A DNA stretch of 64,000 nt, taken from positions 4,544-68,543 of the forward strand of contig JAXMLJ010000044.1 in the NCBI GenBank assembly GCA_034368805.1, read 5' to 3'. The notes beneath the pieces are model-generated. The model saw only the letters and a list, made by a program, of their open reading frames with translations. It ran no database searches and was not told the DNA's origin. The position numbers and the translations under genes were made by a program. The stretch is from UBA2272 sp034368805. Its GTDB lineage: Bacteria; Actinomycetota; Coriobacteriia; Anaerosomatales; Anaerosomataceae. Of the stretch, positions 44,626-53,463 are shown piece by piece. Position 1 is the stretch's first letter; the number at the start of each line of letters is the position of its first letter.

Positions 44626-47600
44626 TCCCCGGGTACACCTGCGGCAGGTGCAGGAGGAACTCCGAGCCCGCCCCCACCTCGCTCACCACGGTGATCTCTC
44701 CGCCAAGCATCGCTGCGAACTCCCTGGAGATGGTGAGGCCGAGGCCCGTGCCGGGCGCGTAGCCGCCCGCGCCGGCTCCGACCTGGGTGAACGGCTCAAA
44801 GATGTCTCCCAGACGATCGGCCGGGATGCCCCGCCCCGTGTCGCTCACGCGGAACTCGATGCTGCCATCCCCTACCTGCATGGCCAGCCCGACGCGCCCC
44901 GAGTCCGTGAACTTCACCGCGTTGCCGGCGAGGTTCAGCAGGATCTGCTTCAGCTTGCCCGGGTCCGAAAGCATCGACACCCCGGCGCCCGACACCTCCG
45001 TGCTCAGGTCGAGGCCCTTCTCGGCGACCAGCGGCTGGAGCGCGGTCGCCACCGCGGCCATAGCCGCCGCCGGATCGAACTCGTCGAGGTGCACCTCGGT
45101 CCGCCCGGATTCGACCTTGGCCAGATCCAGGACCTCGTCAACGAGTTCGAGGAGGTGTCTGCCCGAGGCGTGGATCATGCCGATCTGCGTCTGTTGCTCC
45201 TCGGACAGCGGGCCGACGAGTCCTTGCGCGAGCAGTCCCGAGAACCCGATGATGGAGTTGAGGGGCGTCCTGAGCTCGTGGCTCATGTTGGCCAGAAACG
45301 CGCTCTTGGCGCGAGTGGCCTCTTCAAGCGCCACGTTCGCTCGCGTGAGCTCAGCGGTTCGCTCGGCGACCAGCTCCTCGAGATGGTCCCGGTGTCCCGC
45401 CAGCTCCTGCTCGGCCACCTTGCGGTCGGTGATGTCGATCGCCACACCGTCCCATACGACGTGCCCGTTCTCGAGAAGTCTCGGCTCGGACGACAGGCGC
45501 GCCCACCGCTCGCGGCCGCTCGGCGTGCGATAGCTGACCTCCGCCATGAACGGCTCGAGCGCCTCGTGTGCGCGCTGCTCGAGCACATCGAGAAGCGCCC
45601 GATCCCCTTCTAGAGCCTGACCAGAGAGTACCTCGATGTCCTCGAGCGCCTCGGCGACCGAGGTCTCGAGCATCCTCTCCACGCCGGCGCTCACATGCAC
45701 GAGGCGGCGGGTGCGCCCGTCGACATCGAAATCGAGCTGATAGATGAAACCGTCGGGGATGTTGTCGCTCAGCGTCCTCAGGCGCGCCTCGCTCTCGCGC
45801 AACGCCTGCTCCGCGCGCCTTCTCTCCGTGACATCGCGAACGAACACGAGCGCGCCGTTGCTGCCTTCGTGGACGATCGGCACCCCGGAGGTCTCCACAG
45901 CCACACCGCTGCCGTCGGCACGAAGGAACACCGTGTCGCTCAGTCCCTGGCGCGATCGGTCTTCGTTGAGAGACCTCATCCGCTCTTGCGCAAGCGCCCG
46001 GCAGTCCGGATGGACGGAGTCGAGCACGGGGCGACCGATGAGGTCGTCGACCGAGGACTCGCCGAGCAGGTCGCGCATCGCGCCGTTGATGTACGCGAAC
46101 CGCCCCCCGACCTGCACGAAGATGGCGTCGGGCGCTCCCTCGACCAGCGTACGGAACCGACGCTCACTCGCAGCAAGCGCCCTAGCTGCCGCACGCTCCT
46201 GTGTCTGGTCACGGAACACCAGGACGACACCCGTGATCTCGCCCGAACCATCGCGGATCGGGGCGGCGCTGTCGGCGATCGCCCGCGTCGCGCCGTCGTG
46301 AGCTACGAGAAGCGTGTGCCGGGGCAGACCCACGATCGCATGCTCGAGCAGCACGCGAACCGCCGGACTCACCACCGGCGCGCCTGACTCTTCATCCACG
46401 ATGACGAAGACGTCGTGGAGCGGTCTACCCCGCGCCTCGGAGAGCGACCAGCCCGTGAGCGTCTCGGCCACGGGGTTCATGAACACCACGGCGAGCAGCG
46501 AATCGGTGGAGATGACGGCGTCACCGACGCTCGTCAGCGTGACACCGAGCTGCTCCTCGGCGGCGCGGCGGGAGCGCTGCTCCGCCAGCAGTCCCTCAAG
46601 GTAGCGCGCGCGAAGACCCCGTTGGATGGCGAGGAAGCTGACCGCGATCGCACCGACGAGGACCAGCACGAACGCGACGATCAGCCGCGCGCGGGCCTCC
46701 CACGCGGCTAGTGCCTCGGTATGTTCGATCTCGGCGAGCATGAACCAGGGCGAGCCGGGGATCGGGACAACGTACGCAAGCACCTCGCGGCCGCCATAGC
46801 TGAGGCCCTCGATCGCCCCCTCTTCACCACCGAGCGCCCTGACCACCGTGATGCCGTCCTGGGCGAGCGGGATGCGCAGGGAACGGGCAGGTGAGGTGGA
46901 GTGCCGGGCCTGGTTCAAGACGAGCGCTCCATCGCCCTCGCGTTCAACCAGTAGGATCTCGGCGGTCTCACTGTACGTCGGCCACGACTCCACGAGCGGA
47001 TATAGGAAGTCCGCGGCGCTCGCGTGCAGCACGATAGCGACGTTCGTCGTGCTGCCGTCCGAGCGAGACACGGCCATCGGGGTGATGACATCGATGCGGG
47101 CATCGGCATGCTCAGGCGTGACGTAGAGATCGCTCAGAACCGTGCGCTCCGCTCCGAATGCGGCGACCGCGCTCGCGGCGGTCTCGGCGGACAGTGCCGC
47201 CGGACCCTCGCCAGCACGCACGAGGACATTGCCCGCCTCATCGACGAGCAGCACGTCCCGATACCGGTCGCCGTACCTGAGCGATGCGAACAGGCGCCTG
47301 AGCGCATCTTCGTTTTCGGGAGTGGGCGACTCGAACCACCGCGTGAGGAACAGGGCGATACTCGGCGATTCGGACATCCGGTGGCCATCGAGCTGGCGGT
47401 CGGCCCGCCACTCGATGATCTGCTCGGCTTTGAGAGCCGCGATCGTCTCGAGTTCCCGCTCAGCCTGCCGCCGAAGCGCCGCTTCCTGGTCCCGGTACAT
47501 CCAGGCACCGCCAACGAGAAGAGCGATGATCGCCACCGTGGCGAGGACCGCTGCCGCGCGCGTGAGCCGCATGCGCACCCACGGCTGACTCCCGGAAGTC

Positions 47601-47650
47601 GACGTGCCCGCGTCGCTGTCCGGCTTCGTGTGTCGGGCCTCGTCCGTCAC
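44588..47650 (-). CDS. Membrane PAS sensor histidine kinase with extracytoplasmic sensor
   Basis: A 1020-residue kinase. Two membrane segments (about residues 30-50 and 318-340) bracket an extracytoplasmic double-Cache-like sensor. Three PAS domains follow (about 362-485, 490-610 and 615-745), then a short coiled coil, HisKA with phospho-His in NMSHELRTPLN near 790, and an ATPase domain with NLAGNAVKFT, DTGRGIP and GTGLGLTI. The C-terminal tail is Pro/Ser-rich. It starts at a GTG with GAGG 5 bases upstream. The 3' end overlaps the convergent ligD gene by 38 bases. No cognate regulator is adjacent. Confidence 0.88.
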   Translation of the reverse strand: MTDEARHTKPDSDAGTSTSGSQPWVRMRLTRAAAVLATVAIIALLVGGAWMYRDQEAALRRQAERELETIAALKAEQIIEWRADRQLDGHRMSESPSIALFLTRWFESPTPENEDALRRLFASLRYGDRYRDVLLVDEAGNVLVRAGEGPAALSAETAASAVAAFGAERTVLSDLYVTPEHADARIDVITPMAVSRSDGSTTNVAIVLHASAADFLYPLVESWPTYSETAEILLVEREGDGALVLNQARHSTSPARSLRIPLAQDGITVVRALGGEEGAIEGLSYGGREVLAYVVPIPGSPWFMLAEIEHTEALAAWEARARLIVAFVLVLVGAIAVSFLAIQRGLRARYLEGLLAEQRSRRAAEEQLGVTLTSVGDAVISTDSLLAVVFMNPVAETLTGWSLSEARGRPLHDVFVIVDEESGAPVVSPAVRVLLEHAIVGLPRHTLLVAHDGATRAIADSAAPIRDGSGEITGVVLVFRDQTQERAAARALAASERRFRTLVEGAPDAIFVQVGGRFAYINGAMRDLLGESSVDDLIGRPVLDSVHPDCRALAQERMRSLNEDRSRQGLSDTVFLRADGSGVAVETSGVPIVHEGSNGALVFVRDVTERRRAEQALRESEARLRTLSDNIPDGFIYQLDFDVDGRTRRLVHVSAGVERMLETSVAEALEDIEVLSGQALEGDRALLDVLEQRAHEALEPFMAEVSYRTPSGRERWARLSSEPRLLENGHVVWDGVAIDITDRKVAEQELAGHRDHLEELVAERTAELTRANVALEEATRAKSAFLANMSHELRTPLNSIIGFSGLLAQGLVGPLSEEQQTQIGMIHASGRHLLELVDEVLDLAKVESGRTEVHLDEFDPAAAMAAVATALQPLVAEKGLDLSTEVSGAGVSMLSDPGKLKQILLNLAGNAVKFTDSGRVGLAMQVGDGSIEFRVSDTGRGIPADRLGDIFEPFTQVGAGAGGYAPGTGLGLTISREFAAMLGGEITVVSEVGAGSEFLLHLPQVYPGTTPPRSPGASSE

Positions 47651-47881
47651 CAGTGCCTCGACTCTTCAAGCGGAGTTGCCGATAGGCGGCTCGCACTGTA
47701 CTCCGAGCCGCAGTCCGAGAACAATCGACGGCGGAGAGGCCGCTCAACGAACGGTCGCTTCAATCGAACCCGCGCCGCGCCCGCTCCACCCCAAGCTGAC
47801 TCATGGAGCACGCCGTGTCAAACACCGCGTGACCGTCGCAGGACACGCGCTGCCAAGGTTCGAAGAATGTCGGCGCGCCCC

Positions 47882-49063
47882 TCAGCGCGCCGGGCACATG
47901 CGCACCCCGCGGCGCCACACCTCGGCGACCACCCTGCCGGCCGGGCGATATGCAAGGTGGACGTGGTTGGGAGCGTCGAGTAGCACTATATCCGCGGCCG
48001 CTCCCGGCGTCAGTCGGCCGATGTCGTCGCGGCGCAGCGCGGCCGCGCCGCCGACGGTGGCGGCGCCGAGCGCCTCGGCGGGTGTCATGCCCATCTCCCT
48101 GACCGCGAGCGCGATCACCAGCGGCATCGAGGTCACGTACGACGAGCCCGGGTTGCAGTCGGTGGCAAGCGCAACGGTCACCCCGGCGTCGAGCAGCGTG
48201 CGCGCATCGGGATAGGGACCGCGCGTCGAGAACTCCGCGCCGGGCAGGAGTGTTGCAACGACCTCCGAGTCACGCAGCGCATCGATATCCTCGCGGGTCA
48301 GGTACACGCAGTGATCGACGCTCGCCGCGGAGAACTCCACGGCCAGCCGCACGCCGGGTCCGTGCTCGAGCTGGTTGCCGTGCAGCCGCGTCATGAGTCC
48401 GGCGGCAGCTCCCGCCGAGAGCACCGCGCGTGTCTCTTCCTCGTCGAAGGCGCCGGTGTCGCAGAAGACGTCGATCCACCGCGCGAGCGGGGCGCACGCC
48501 TCGAGCATCTCGCCTGTGACGAGGGCGACGTACGCCGCCCGATCGTCGGCGTACTCGGCGGGTACGACGTGCGCGCCAAGGAAGGTCGTCTCGGGGGTGA
48601 ACTCGGCCGCGACCTCGAGCAGCTTCAGCTCGTCGGCAACGGTGAGTCCGTAGCCGCTCTTGATCTCGACCGTCGTCGTGCCGAGGAAAAGCGTCTCGTC
48701 GGCGAGCCGACGAGTGTGTGCGCGCAGTTCTTCAGCCGAAGCCGCCCGAGTCGCGGACACCGTCGTCATGATCCCGCCGCCGGTGTAGGGCTCACCGGCC
48801 GCACGCGCCGCAAACTCGGCGGAGCGCTCGCCCGCGAACACGAGGTGCGTGTGGCTGTCCACGAAGCCGGGCACGACCGCCCGGCCGGCGGCGTCCTCAC
48901 GCTCATCGGCCGCAGGGGCCGCCCCCGCGGCGCCCACCCACGCGATCCGCTCGCCCTCGATGACGAGCGCGGCATCACGAACGATGCCGAGCGCGCTACC
49001 GTCGCCGAGCGAGGCGTCGCCCGTGACGAGTTCACCGATGCCGGTGATAAGCGTCGTCTTCAT
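47882..49063 (-). CDS. hutI: Imidazolonepropionase
   Basis: A 393-residue amidohydrolase. Metal and substrate blocks are SHTHLVFAG near residue 69, EIKSGYGL near 129, a His in GAHVVPAEY near 160, HGNQLEHG near 223 and DCNPGS near 302. It opens 4-imidazolone-5-propionate to N-formimino-L-glutamate, the third step of histidine breakdown. The ATG overlaps the hutU stop as ATGA, so it is the last gene of a hutH-hutU-hutI operon. Length is normal for the family. Confidence 0.93.
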   Translation of the reverse strand: MKTTLITGIGELVTGDASLGDGSALGIVRDAALVIEGERIAWVGAAGAAPAADEREDAAGRAVVPGFVDSHTHLVFAGERSAEFAARAAGEPYTGGGIMTTVSATRAASAEELRAHTRRLADETLFLGTTTVEIKSGYGLTVADELKLLEVAAEFTPETTFLGAHVVPAEYADDRAAYVALVTGEMLEACAPLARWIDVFCDTGAFDEEETRAVLSAGAAAGLMTRLHGNQLEHGPGVRLAVEFSAASVDHCVYLTREDIDALRDSEVVATLLPGAEFSTRGPYPDARTLLDAGVTVALATDCNPGSSYVTSMPLVIALAVREMGMTPAEALGAATVGGAAALRRDDIGRLTPGAAADIVLLDAPNHVHLAYRPAGRVVAEVWRRGVRMCPAR

Positions 49064-50724
49064 CGGTCGCCCTCCCGCATCGGGATGCGTACGCCGCGCT
49101 CCCCGGCCACCTCGAGTGCACGGTCGTAGCCGGCGTCCACGTGACGGATGATGCCCATGCCCGGATCGTTGGTGAGCACGCGAGCGAGCTTGGCCGCCGC
49201 CAGCGGGGTTCCATCGGCAACGCTCACCTGCCCGGCGTGGAGCGACCTGCCGATTCCTACTCCCCCACCATGGTGGAACGACACCCACGACGCGCCGGAT
49301 GCCACGTTCACGAGCGCGTTCAAGACCGGCCAGTCGGCGATCGCGTCGCTTCCGTCGAGCATCGCCTCGGTCTCGCGGTACGGACTGGCCACGCTCCCGC
49401 AGTCGAGGTGGTCGCGGCCGATGACGATCGGTGCCTTCAGGCGACCGTCGGCCACCATCTCGTTGAAGCGGAGCCCCGCGCGGTCGCGCTCGCCGTGACC
49501 GAGCCAGCAGATGCGCGCGGGAAGCCCCTGGAAGGCGATCCTCTCGCGCGCGCGTCCGATCCAGCGGTGGAGCGCCGCGTTGTCCGGGAAGAGTTCGAGC
49601 ACCGCGTCATCGGTGGCGTGTATGTCGGCGGGGTCACCGGAGAGCGCCGCCCAGCGAAACGGCCCTTTGCCCTCGCAGAACAGCGGCCTGATGTATGCGG
49701 GAACGAACCCGGGGAACTCCCAGCCGCGCGCGTACCCGCCGAGTTCGGCCTCGGCGCGAATGGAGTTGCCGTAGTCGAAGACCTCGGCGCCGGCCTCCAT
49801 GAAGCCGACCATCGCCTCGACATGGGCGGCCATCGACGTCCGCGCCCGGTCGATGAACTCCTCCGGCGCGCGCCGGGCGTACTCGTGCCACTCGGCCACA
49901 CTCACGCCGAGCGGCAGATAGGCCAGCGGATCGTGCGCCGAGGTCTGGTCGGTCACGATGTCGACCTCGATGCCGCGACGCAGGATCTCCGGCAGAATCT
50001 CGGCACAGTTGCCTTCGAGGCCGACGGAGAGCGGACGGCCTGCCGCCTTCGCCGCAAGCACCCGCCCGAGCGCGTCGTCGAGATCGCCCGTCCACTCGTC
50101 GAGATAGCGGGTAGCGACACGCCGCTCCAGGCGGGACGCATCGACCTCGACCACGAGCACCACGCCGCCGTTCATCGTGACGGCGAGCGGCTGGGCACCG
50201 CCCATGCCGCCGCACCCGCCGGTCACCGTGAGCGTGCCAGCGAGTGTGCCGCCGAAGCGTTTCTCGGCGATGGCGGCGAACGTCTCGTACGTTCCCTGCA
50301 CGATGCCCTGCGTGCCGATGTAGATCCACGAGCCCGCAGTCATCTGGCCGTACATCGTGAGACCGAGCTGCTCGAGCCGACGGAACTCCGGCCAGGTCGC
50401 CCAGTCGGGTACGAGGTTGCTGTTGGCGATGAGCACCCTCGGCGCCCACTCGTGCGTCTGCATCACGCCGACGGGCCTGCCCGACTGCACGAGCATCGTC
50501 TCGTCGGCCTTCAGGGTGCGCAGCGTGCGCACGAGCGCATCGAAGCTCTTCCAGTCACGGGCCGCCTTGCCGGTGCCGCCGTAAACGACGAGCTCATCCG
50601 GGTGCTCTGCCACATCCGGATCGAGGTTGTTCATCAGCATGCGCAGCGCGGCCTCCTGCTGCCAGCCCTGCGCGCTCAGGCCGGTGCCCCGCGGAGCGCG
50701 GACCGGACGGGCTCCGGTGCTCAT
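49060..50724 (-). CDS. hutU: Urocanate hydratase
   Basis: A 554-residue NAD-dependent hydratase. Family blocks are LVVYGGTGKAARDW near residue 45, NSNLVPDW near 100, the NAD-binding TGGCGGMGGAQP near 168, and GRDHLDCGSVASPYRETE near 455 with the active-site Cys. It converts urocanate to 4-imidazolone-5-propionate. Length is normal. The gene sits between hutH, 37 bases upstream, and hutI, which it overlaps. Confidence 0.95.
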   Translation of the reverse strand: MSTGARPVRAPRGTGLSAQGWQQEAALRMLMNNLDPDVAEHPDELVVYGGTGKAARDWKSFDALVRTLRTLKADETMLVQSGRPVGVMQTHEWAPRVLIANSNLVPDWATWPEFRRLEQLGLTMYGQMTAGSWIYIGTQGIVQGTYETFAAIAEKRFGGTLAGTLTVTGGCGGMGGAQPLAVTMNGGVVLVVEVDASRLERRVATRYLDEWTGDLDDALGRVLAAKAAGRPLSVGLEGNCAEILPEILRRGIEVDIVTDQTSAHDPLAYLPLGVSVAEWHEYARRAPEEFIDRARTSMAAHVEAMVGFMEAGAEVFDYGNSIRAEAELGGYARGWEFPGFVPAYIRPLFCEGKGPFRWAALSGDPADIHATDDAVLELFPDNAALHRWIGRARERIAFQGLPARICWLGHGERDRAGLRFNEMVADGRLKAPIVIGRDHLDCGSVASPYRETEAMLDGSDAIADWPVLNALVNVASGASWVSFHHGGGVGIGRSLHAGQVSVADGTPLAAAKLARVLTNDPGMGIIRHVDAGYDRALEVAGERGVRIPMREGDR

Positions 50725-50761
50725 AGCGGCCCCCTCGTTCTCGAACCGGACAGTGCTGCGA

Positions 50762-52306
50762 TCATTCCAGCGACCCGACGACGCCTTCGACGCTCGCGAT
50801 CAGGGAGCCGCCGCCGACCAGCGCACGGACCGCCTCGATCTCGGATGCAAGCTCACGGCCGGCGTCCACGTGCGTGAGACACGCATCGACCGCTGACTTC
50901 GCGGCCGCGGTACCCGCGCCGGGCTCGAGCGGGACGCGGAACCCGAGCGCGCGCGCCGCCACCAGCACCTCGATCGCCAGGACGATCTCGAGGCCTTCGA
51001 CTGCCCGCAGGAGCTTGCGCGCCGCGTTCCATCCCATCGACACGTGGTCCTCCTGCATCGCCGAAGACGGGATCGAGTCCACGCTCGACGGCGCGGCCAG
51101 TCGCTTGAGGTCGCTCACGATGCTGGCCTGCGTGTACTGCGCGATCATATGGCCCGAGTCCACGCCGGGGTCCTCGGCGAGAAACGGCGGCAACCCGCCC
51201 GAGCGCGACGTGTCGAGCATGCGGTCGGTGCGACGCTCGGCGATCGAAGCCAGGTCCGCGACGACGATCGCGAGGAAGTCGAGCACGTAGGCCACCGGGG
51301 CTCCGTGGAAGTTGCCGTTGCTCTCGATCCGCCCGTCGGGCAGCACGACCGGGTTGTCGATCGCCGAGGCCATCTCGCGAAGCGCAACCGTCTCGGCATG
51401 GCCGAGCGTGTCGCGCACCGCGCCCGCGACCTGCGGTGCGCACCGGAGCGAGTACGCGTCTTGCACGCGCGCGTCGCCGGTGCGATGCGAGGCGGTGATC
51501 TGCGATCCCTCGAGCACCCGCATGAGGTTTCGTGCCGAGGCCGCCTGCCCCGGATGCGGTCTGAGCGCCTGCAGGTCGGCCGCGTACACGCGATCCGTGC
51601 CGAGAAGCGCCTCGACGGTCATCGCCGCGCCGATATCAGCCACCTTGAGAAGCGCTCGCAGGTCCATTGCGGCCAAGACGAGCATGCCGAGCATGCCGTC
51701 GGTGCCGTTGATGAGCGCGAGACCCTCTTTGGCCTCGAGTTCGACCGGCTCCAGCCCGGCCGCGGCAAGCACGTCGGCGGCAGACGTTCGCGTGCCCGAG
51801 GAGTCCCGGACCTCGCCCCGGCCCATGAGCGCGAGCGCACAGTGAGCGAGCGGCGCCAGATCTCCCGAACAGCCGAGCGAGCCGTACTCGGGCACGCACG
51901 GCGTCACGTGCGCGTTGAGCAGCGCCGCGTAGGCCTGCGCCGTGCCGAGACGGATGCCCGTACGCCCGGTACACAGCGTGGACAGCCGCAGGAGCATCAT
52001 CGCCCGAACGGCCTCGGTCTCGACCTCGGCACCCGCCCCCGCCCCGGGGGAGGCTACGAGCGCGCGCTGCAGAGACCGGCGCCTGGCAGGCTCGATGTAC
52101 TTCGTGGCGAGCGCGCCAAAGCCGGTGCTGATCCCATAGACGGGTTGGCCTGAAGCCGCCAGGCGCTCGACGTGTGTGCGCGACTCCTCGATCGCCGCTT
52201 CTGCCTCGGCCGAGATCGTCACCATCACTCCCGAACGCGCGACCGCGACAACGTCTGCCATCGTCGGTGGACCCGTGCCGAGCATGACTGCCGGTGATTC
52301 CTCCAT
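50762..52306 (-). CDS. hutH: Histidine ammonia-lyase
   Basis: A 514-residue lyase of the MIO-cofactor family. The cofactor-forming motif is GSLGCSGDLAPL near residue 148, so the MIO tripeptide would be Cys-Ser-Gly rather than the commoner Ala-Ser-Gly; both occur in the PROSITE pattern of the family. Other blocks are YGISTGFGAL near 55 and ESNGNFHGAPVAY. It deaminates histidine to urocanate and ammonia, the first hut step. The ATG at 52306 has GAGAGG about 7 bases upstream. It heads the minus-strand hut operon and is divergent from the formimidoylglutamase gene. Confidence 0.93.
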   Translation of the reverse strand: MEESPAVMLGTGPPTMADVVAVARSGVMVTISAEAEAAIEESRTHVERLAASGQPVYGISTGFGALATKYIEPARRRSLQRALVASPGAGAGAEVETEAVRAMMLLRLSTLCTGRTGIRLGTAQAYAALLNAHVTPCVPEYGSLGCSGDLAPLAHCALALMGRGEVRDSSGTRTSAADVLAAAGLEPVELEAKEGLALINGTDGMLGMLVLAAMDLRALLKVADIGAAMTVEALLGTDRVYAADLQALRPHPGQAASARNLMRVLEGSQITASHRTGDARVQDAYSLRCAPQVAGAVRDTLGHAETVALREMASAIDNPVVLPDGRIESNGNFHGAPVAYVLDFLAIVVADLASIAERRTDRMLDTSRSGGLPPFLAEDPGVDSGHMIAQYTQASIVSDLKRLAAPSSVDSIPSSAMQEDHVSMGWNAARKLLRAVEGLEIVLAIEVLVAARALGFRVPLEPGAGTAAAKSAVDACLTHVDAGRELASEIEAVRALVGGGSLIASVEGVVGSLE

Positions 52307-52330
52307 GCGCATGCCTCTCATCACTCGCGA

Positions 52331-52343
52331 AGTGTGGAACACT
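52331..52343. promoter_or_regulatory. Palindrome in the hut divergent promoter region
   Basis: AGTGT-GGA-ACACT is an inverted repeat of 5 bases around a 3-base centre, 25 bases upstream of the hutH start codon and 115 bases from the divergent formimidoylglutamase start. It may be an operator shared by the hut genes, but no hut regulator is in the window. Confidence 0.35.
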
Positions 52344-52457
52344 CACTAGCGGGTACGCCGCACTGCCCGGGCGATCGACGCGACCGCCCGACGGTCAGTA
52401 TCTGCCCGATTCGCCGTGGCGGCACCCGCGATAGCACGCGCAGGGAAGGTGAACGCG

Positions 52458-53375
52458 ATGGCCGGATCGAGCATGCCGCACGACCCGCACTGGCCGAGAG
52501 CGGCCGAATGGCTCGCCACCCCGGACGATTCGCGCACCGTCGAGGGCGACCTCGCCCTCCTCGGCGTGCCCGCGCACGAGACCTCGATCTCGCACACGGG
52601 GGCGCATGCGACGCCCGCCGCGGTCCGAGCGGCGCTCGCGCGCTACTCAATCTTCGCCGCGAGCGAGGACCTCGACCTCTCGGCTGTCCGCGCGGTCGAT
52701 CTCGGCGACGTCGAGGGACCCGACGGACCGGATGGCGAGGCCAGGGTCGCCGCCGCGGTAGCCGCGGTCGGCCCGCGGTTCCGGCTCGTGCTCGGCATCG
52801 GTGGCGACAACTCCATCACGTACTCGCTCATGCGCGGGCTTGCCGGCGATGCGCTCGCCGACTGGGGCCTCGTCACCGTGGATGCCCACCACGACCTGCG
52901 CGACGGCGTGTCCAACGGCTCTCCGGCCCGTCGCCTCGTCGAAGCGGGGCTGCCGGGTGCGCACATCGTGCAGATCGGCATCGCCGACTTTGCCAACTCG
53001 GCCTTCTACGCGAAGCGCGCGCGCGAGTACGGCATCATGGTCATCCCGCGGGGCGAGTTCCGCACGCGTCCGGTCACCGAGATCGCCGCCCGCGCACTCG
53101 AGGTCGCAGGGTCCGGCGGGCGCCCCGTCTTCGTCGATCTCGACGTGGACGTATGCGATCGCGCTGTGGTGCCCGCATGTCCCGCCTCGGCACCCGGCGG
53201 CATCTCGGCAGACGAGCTTCGCCAGCTCGCGCGCCTGTTCGCGCGCGACCCCCGCGTCCGTGGCCTCGACATCACCGAGGTGGACGCGACGGCCGATGCC
53301 GCCGACGGACGGACCGTGCGACTCGCCGCTCTTATCGTACTCGAGGTCGCGACGGGGCTCGCCGTGCGCGCCTGA
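52458..53375 (+). CDS. hutG: Formimidoylglutamase (arginase/ureohydrolase family)
   Basis: A 305-residue ureohydrolase-fold enzyme. Metal-binding blocks are GIGGDNSIT near residue 125, DAHHDLR near 150, and DLDVDVCD near 230. The first block has Asn in place of the usual His (GGDHS), a variation seen in some formimidoylglutamases. With hutHUI divergent next to it, the likely reaction is formimino-glutamate to glutamate and formamide, completing histidine breakdown. Agmatinase or arginase activity is less likely. The ATG at 52458 has a GGGAAGG site. A strong hairpin follows its stop. Confidence 0.85.
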   Translation: MAGSSMPHDPHWPRAAEWLATPDDSRTVEGDLALLGVPAHETSISHTGAHATPAAVRAALARYSIFAASEDLDLSAVRAVDLGDVEGPDGPDGEARVAAAVAAVGPRFRLVLGIGGDNSITYSLMRGLAGDALADWGLVTVDAHHDLRDGVSNGSPARRLVEAGLPGAHIVQIGIADFANSAFYAKRAREYGIMVIPRGEFRTRPVTEIAARALEVAGSGGRPVFVDLDVDVCDRAVVPACPASAPGGISADELRQLARLFARDPRVRGLDITEVDATADAADGRTVRLAALIVLEVATGLAVRA

Positions 53376-53388
53376 CCCGGACGGCAAC

Positions 53389-53426
53389 GAGACGGGGCCC
53401 CGCCGGTCTCGACGGGGCCCCGTCTC
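53389..53426 (+). terminator. Strong terminator after formimidoylglutamase gene
   Basis: A perfect 14-bp inverted repeat (GAGACGGGGCCCCG at 53389-53402, CGGGGCCCCGTCTC at 53413-53426) with a 10-base loop starts 13 bases after the stop codon. No U-tract is present, which is common for very GC-rich genomes. Confidence 0.8.
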
Positions 53427-53430
53427 ACAC

Positions 53431-53455
53431 GCGCGGTCCGTCGTGCGGACCGCGC
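53431..53455 (-). terminator. Second hairpin, terminator for the convergent CWB2 gene
   Basis: A perfect 10-bp stem (GCGCGGTCCG, CGGACCGCGC) with a 5-base loop lies 8 bases after the stop of the propeller-CWB2 gene on the minus strand and 4 bases from the first hairpin. Together they isolate the two convergent genes. Confidence 0.7.
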
Positions 53456-53463
53456 CACAATCG

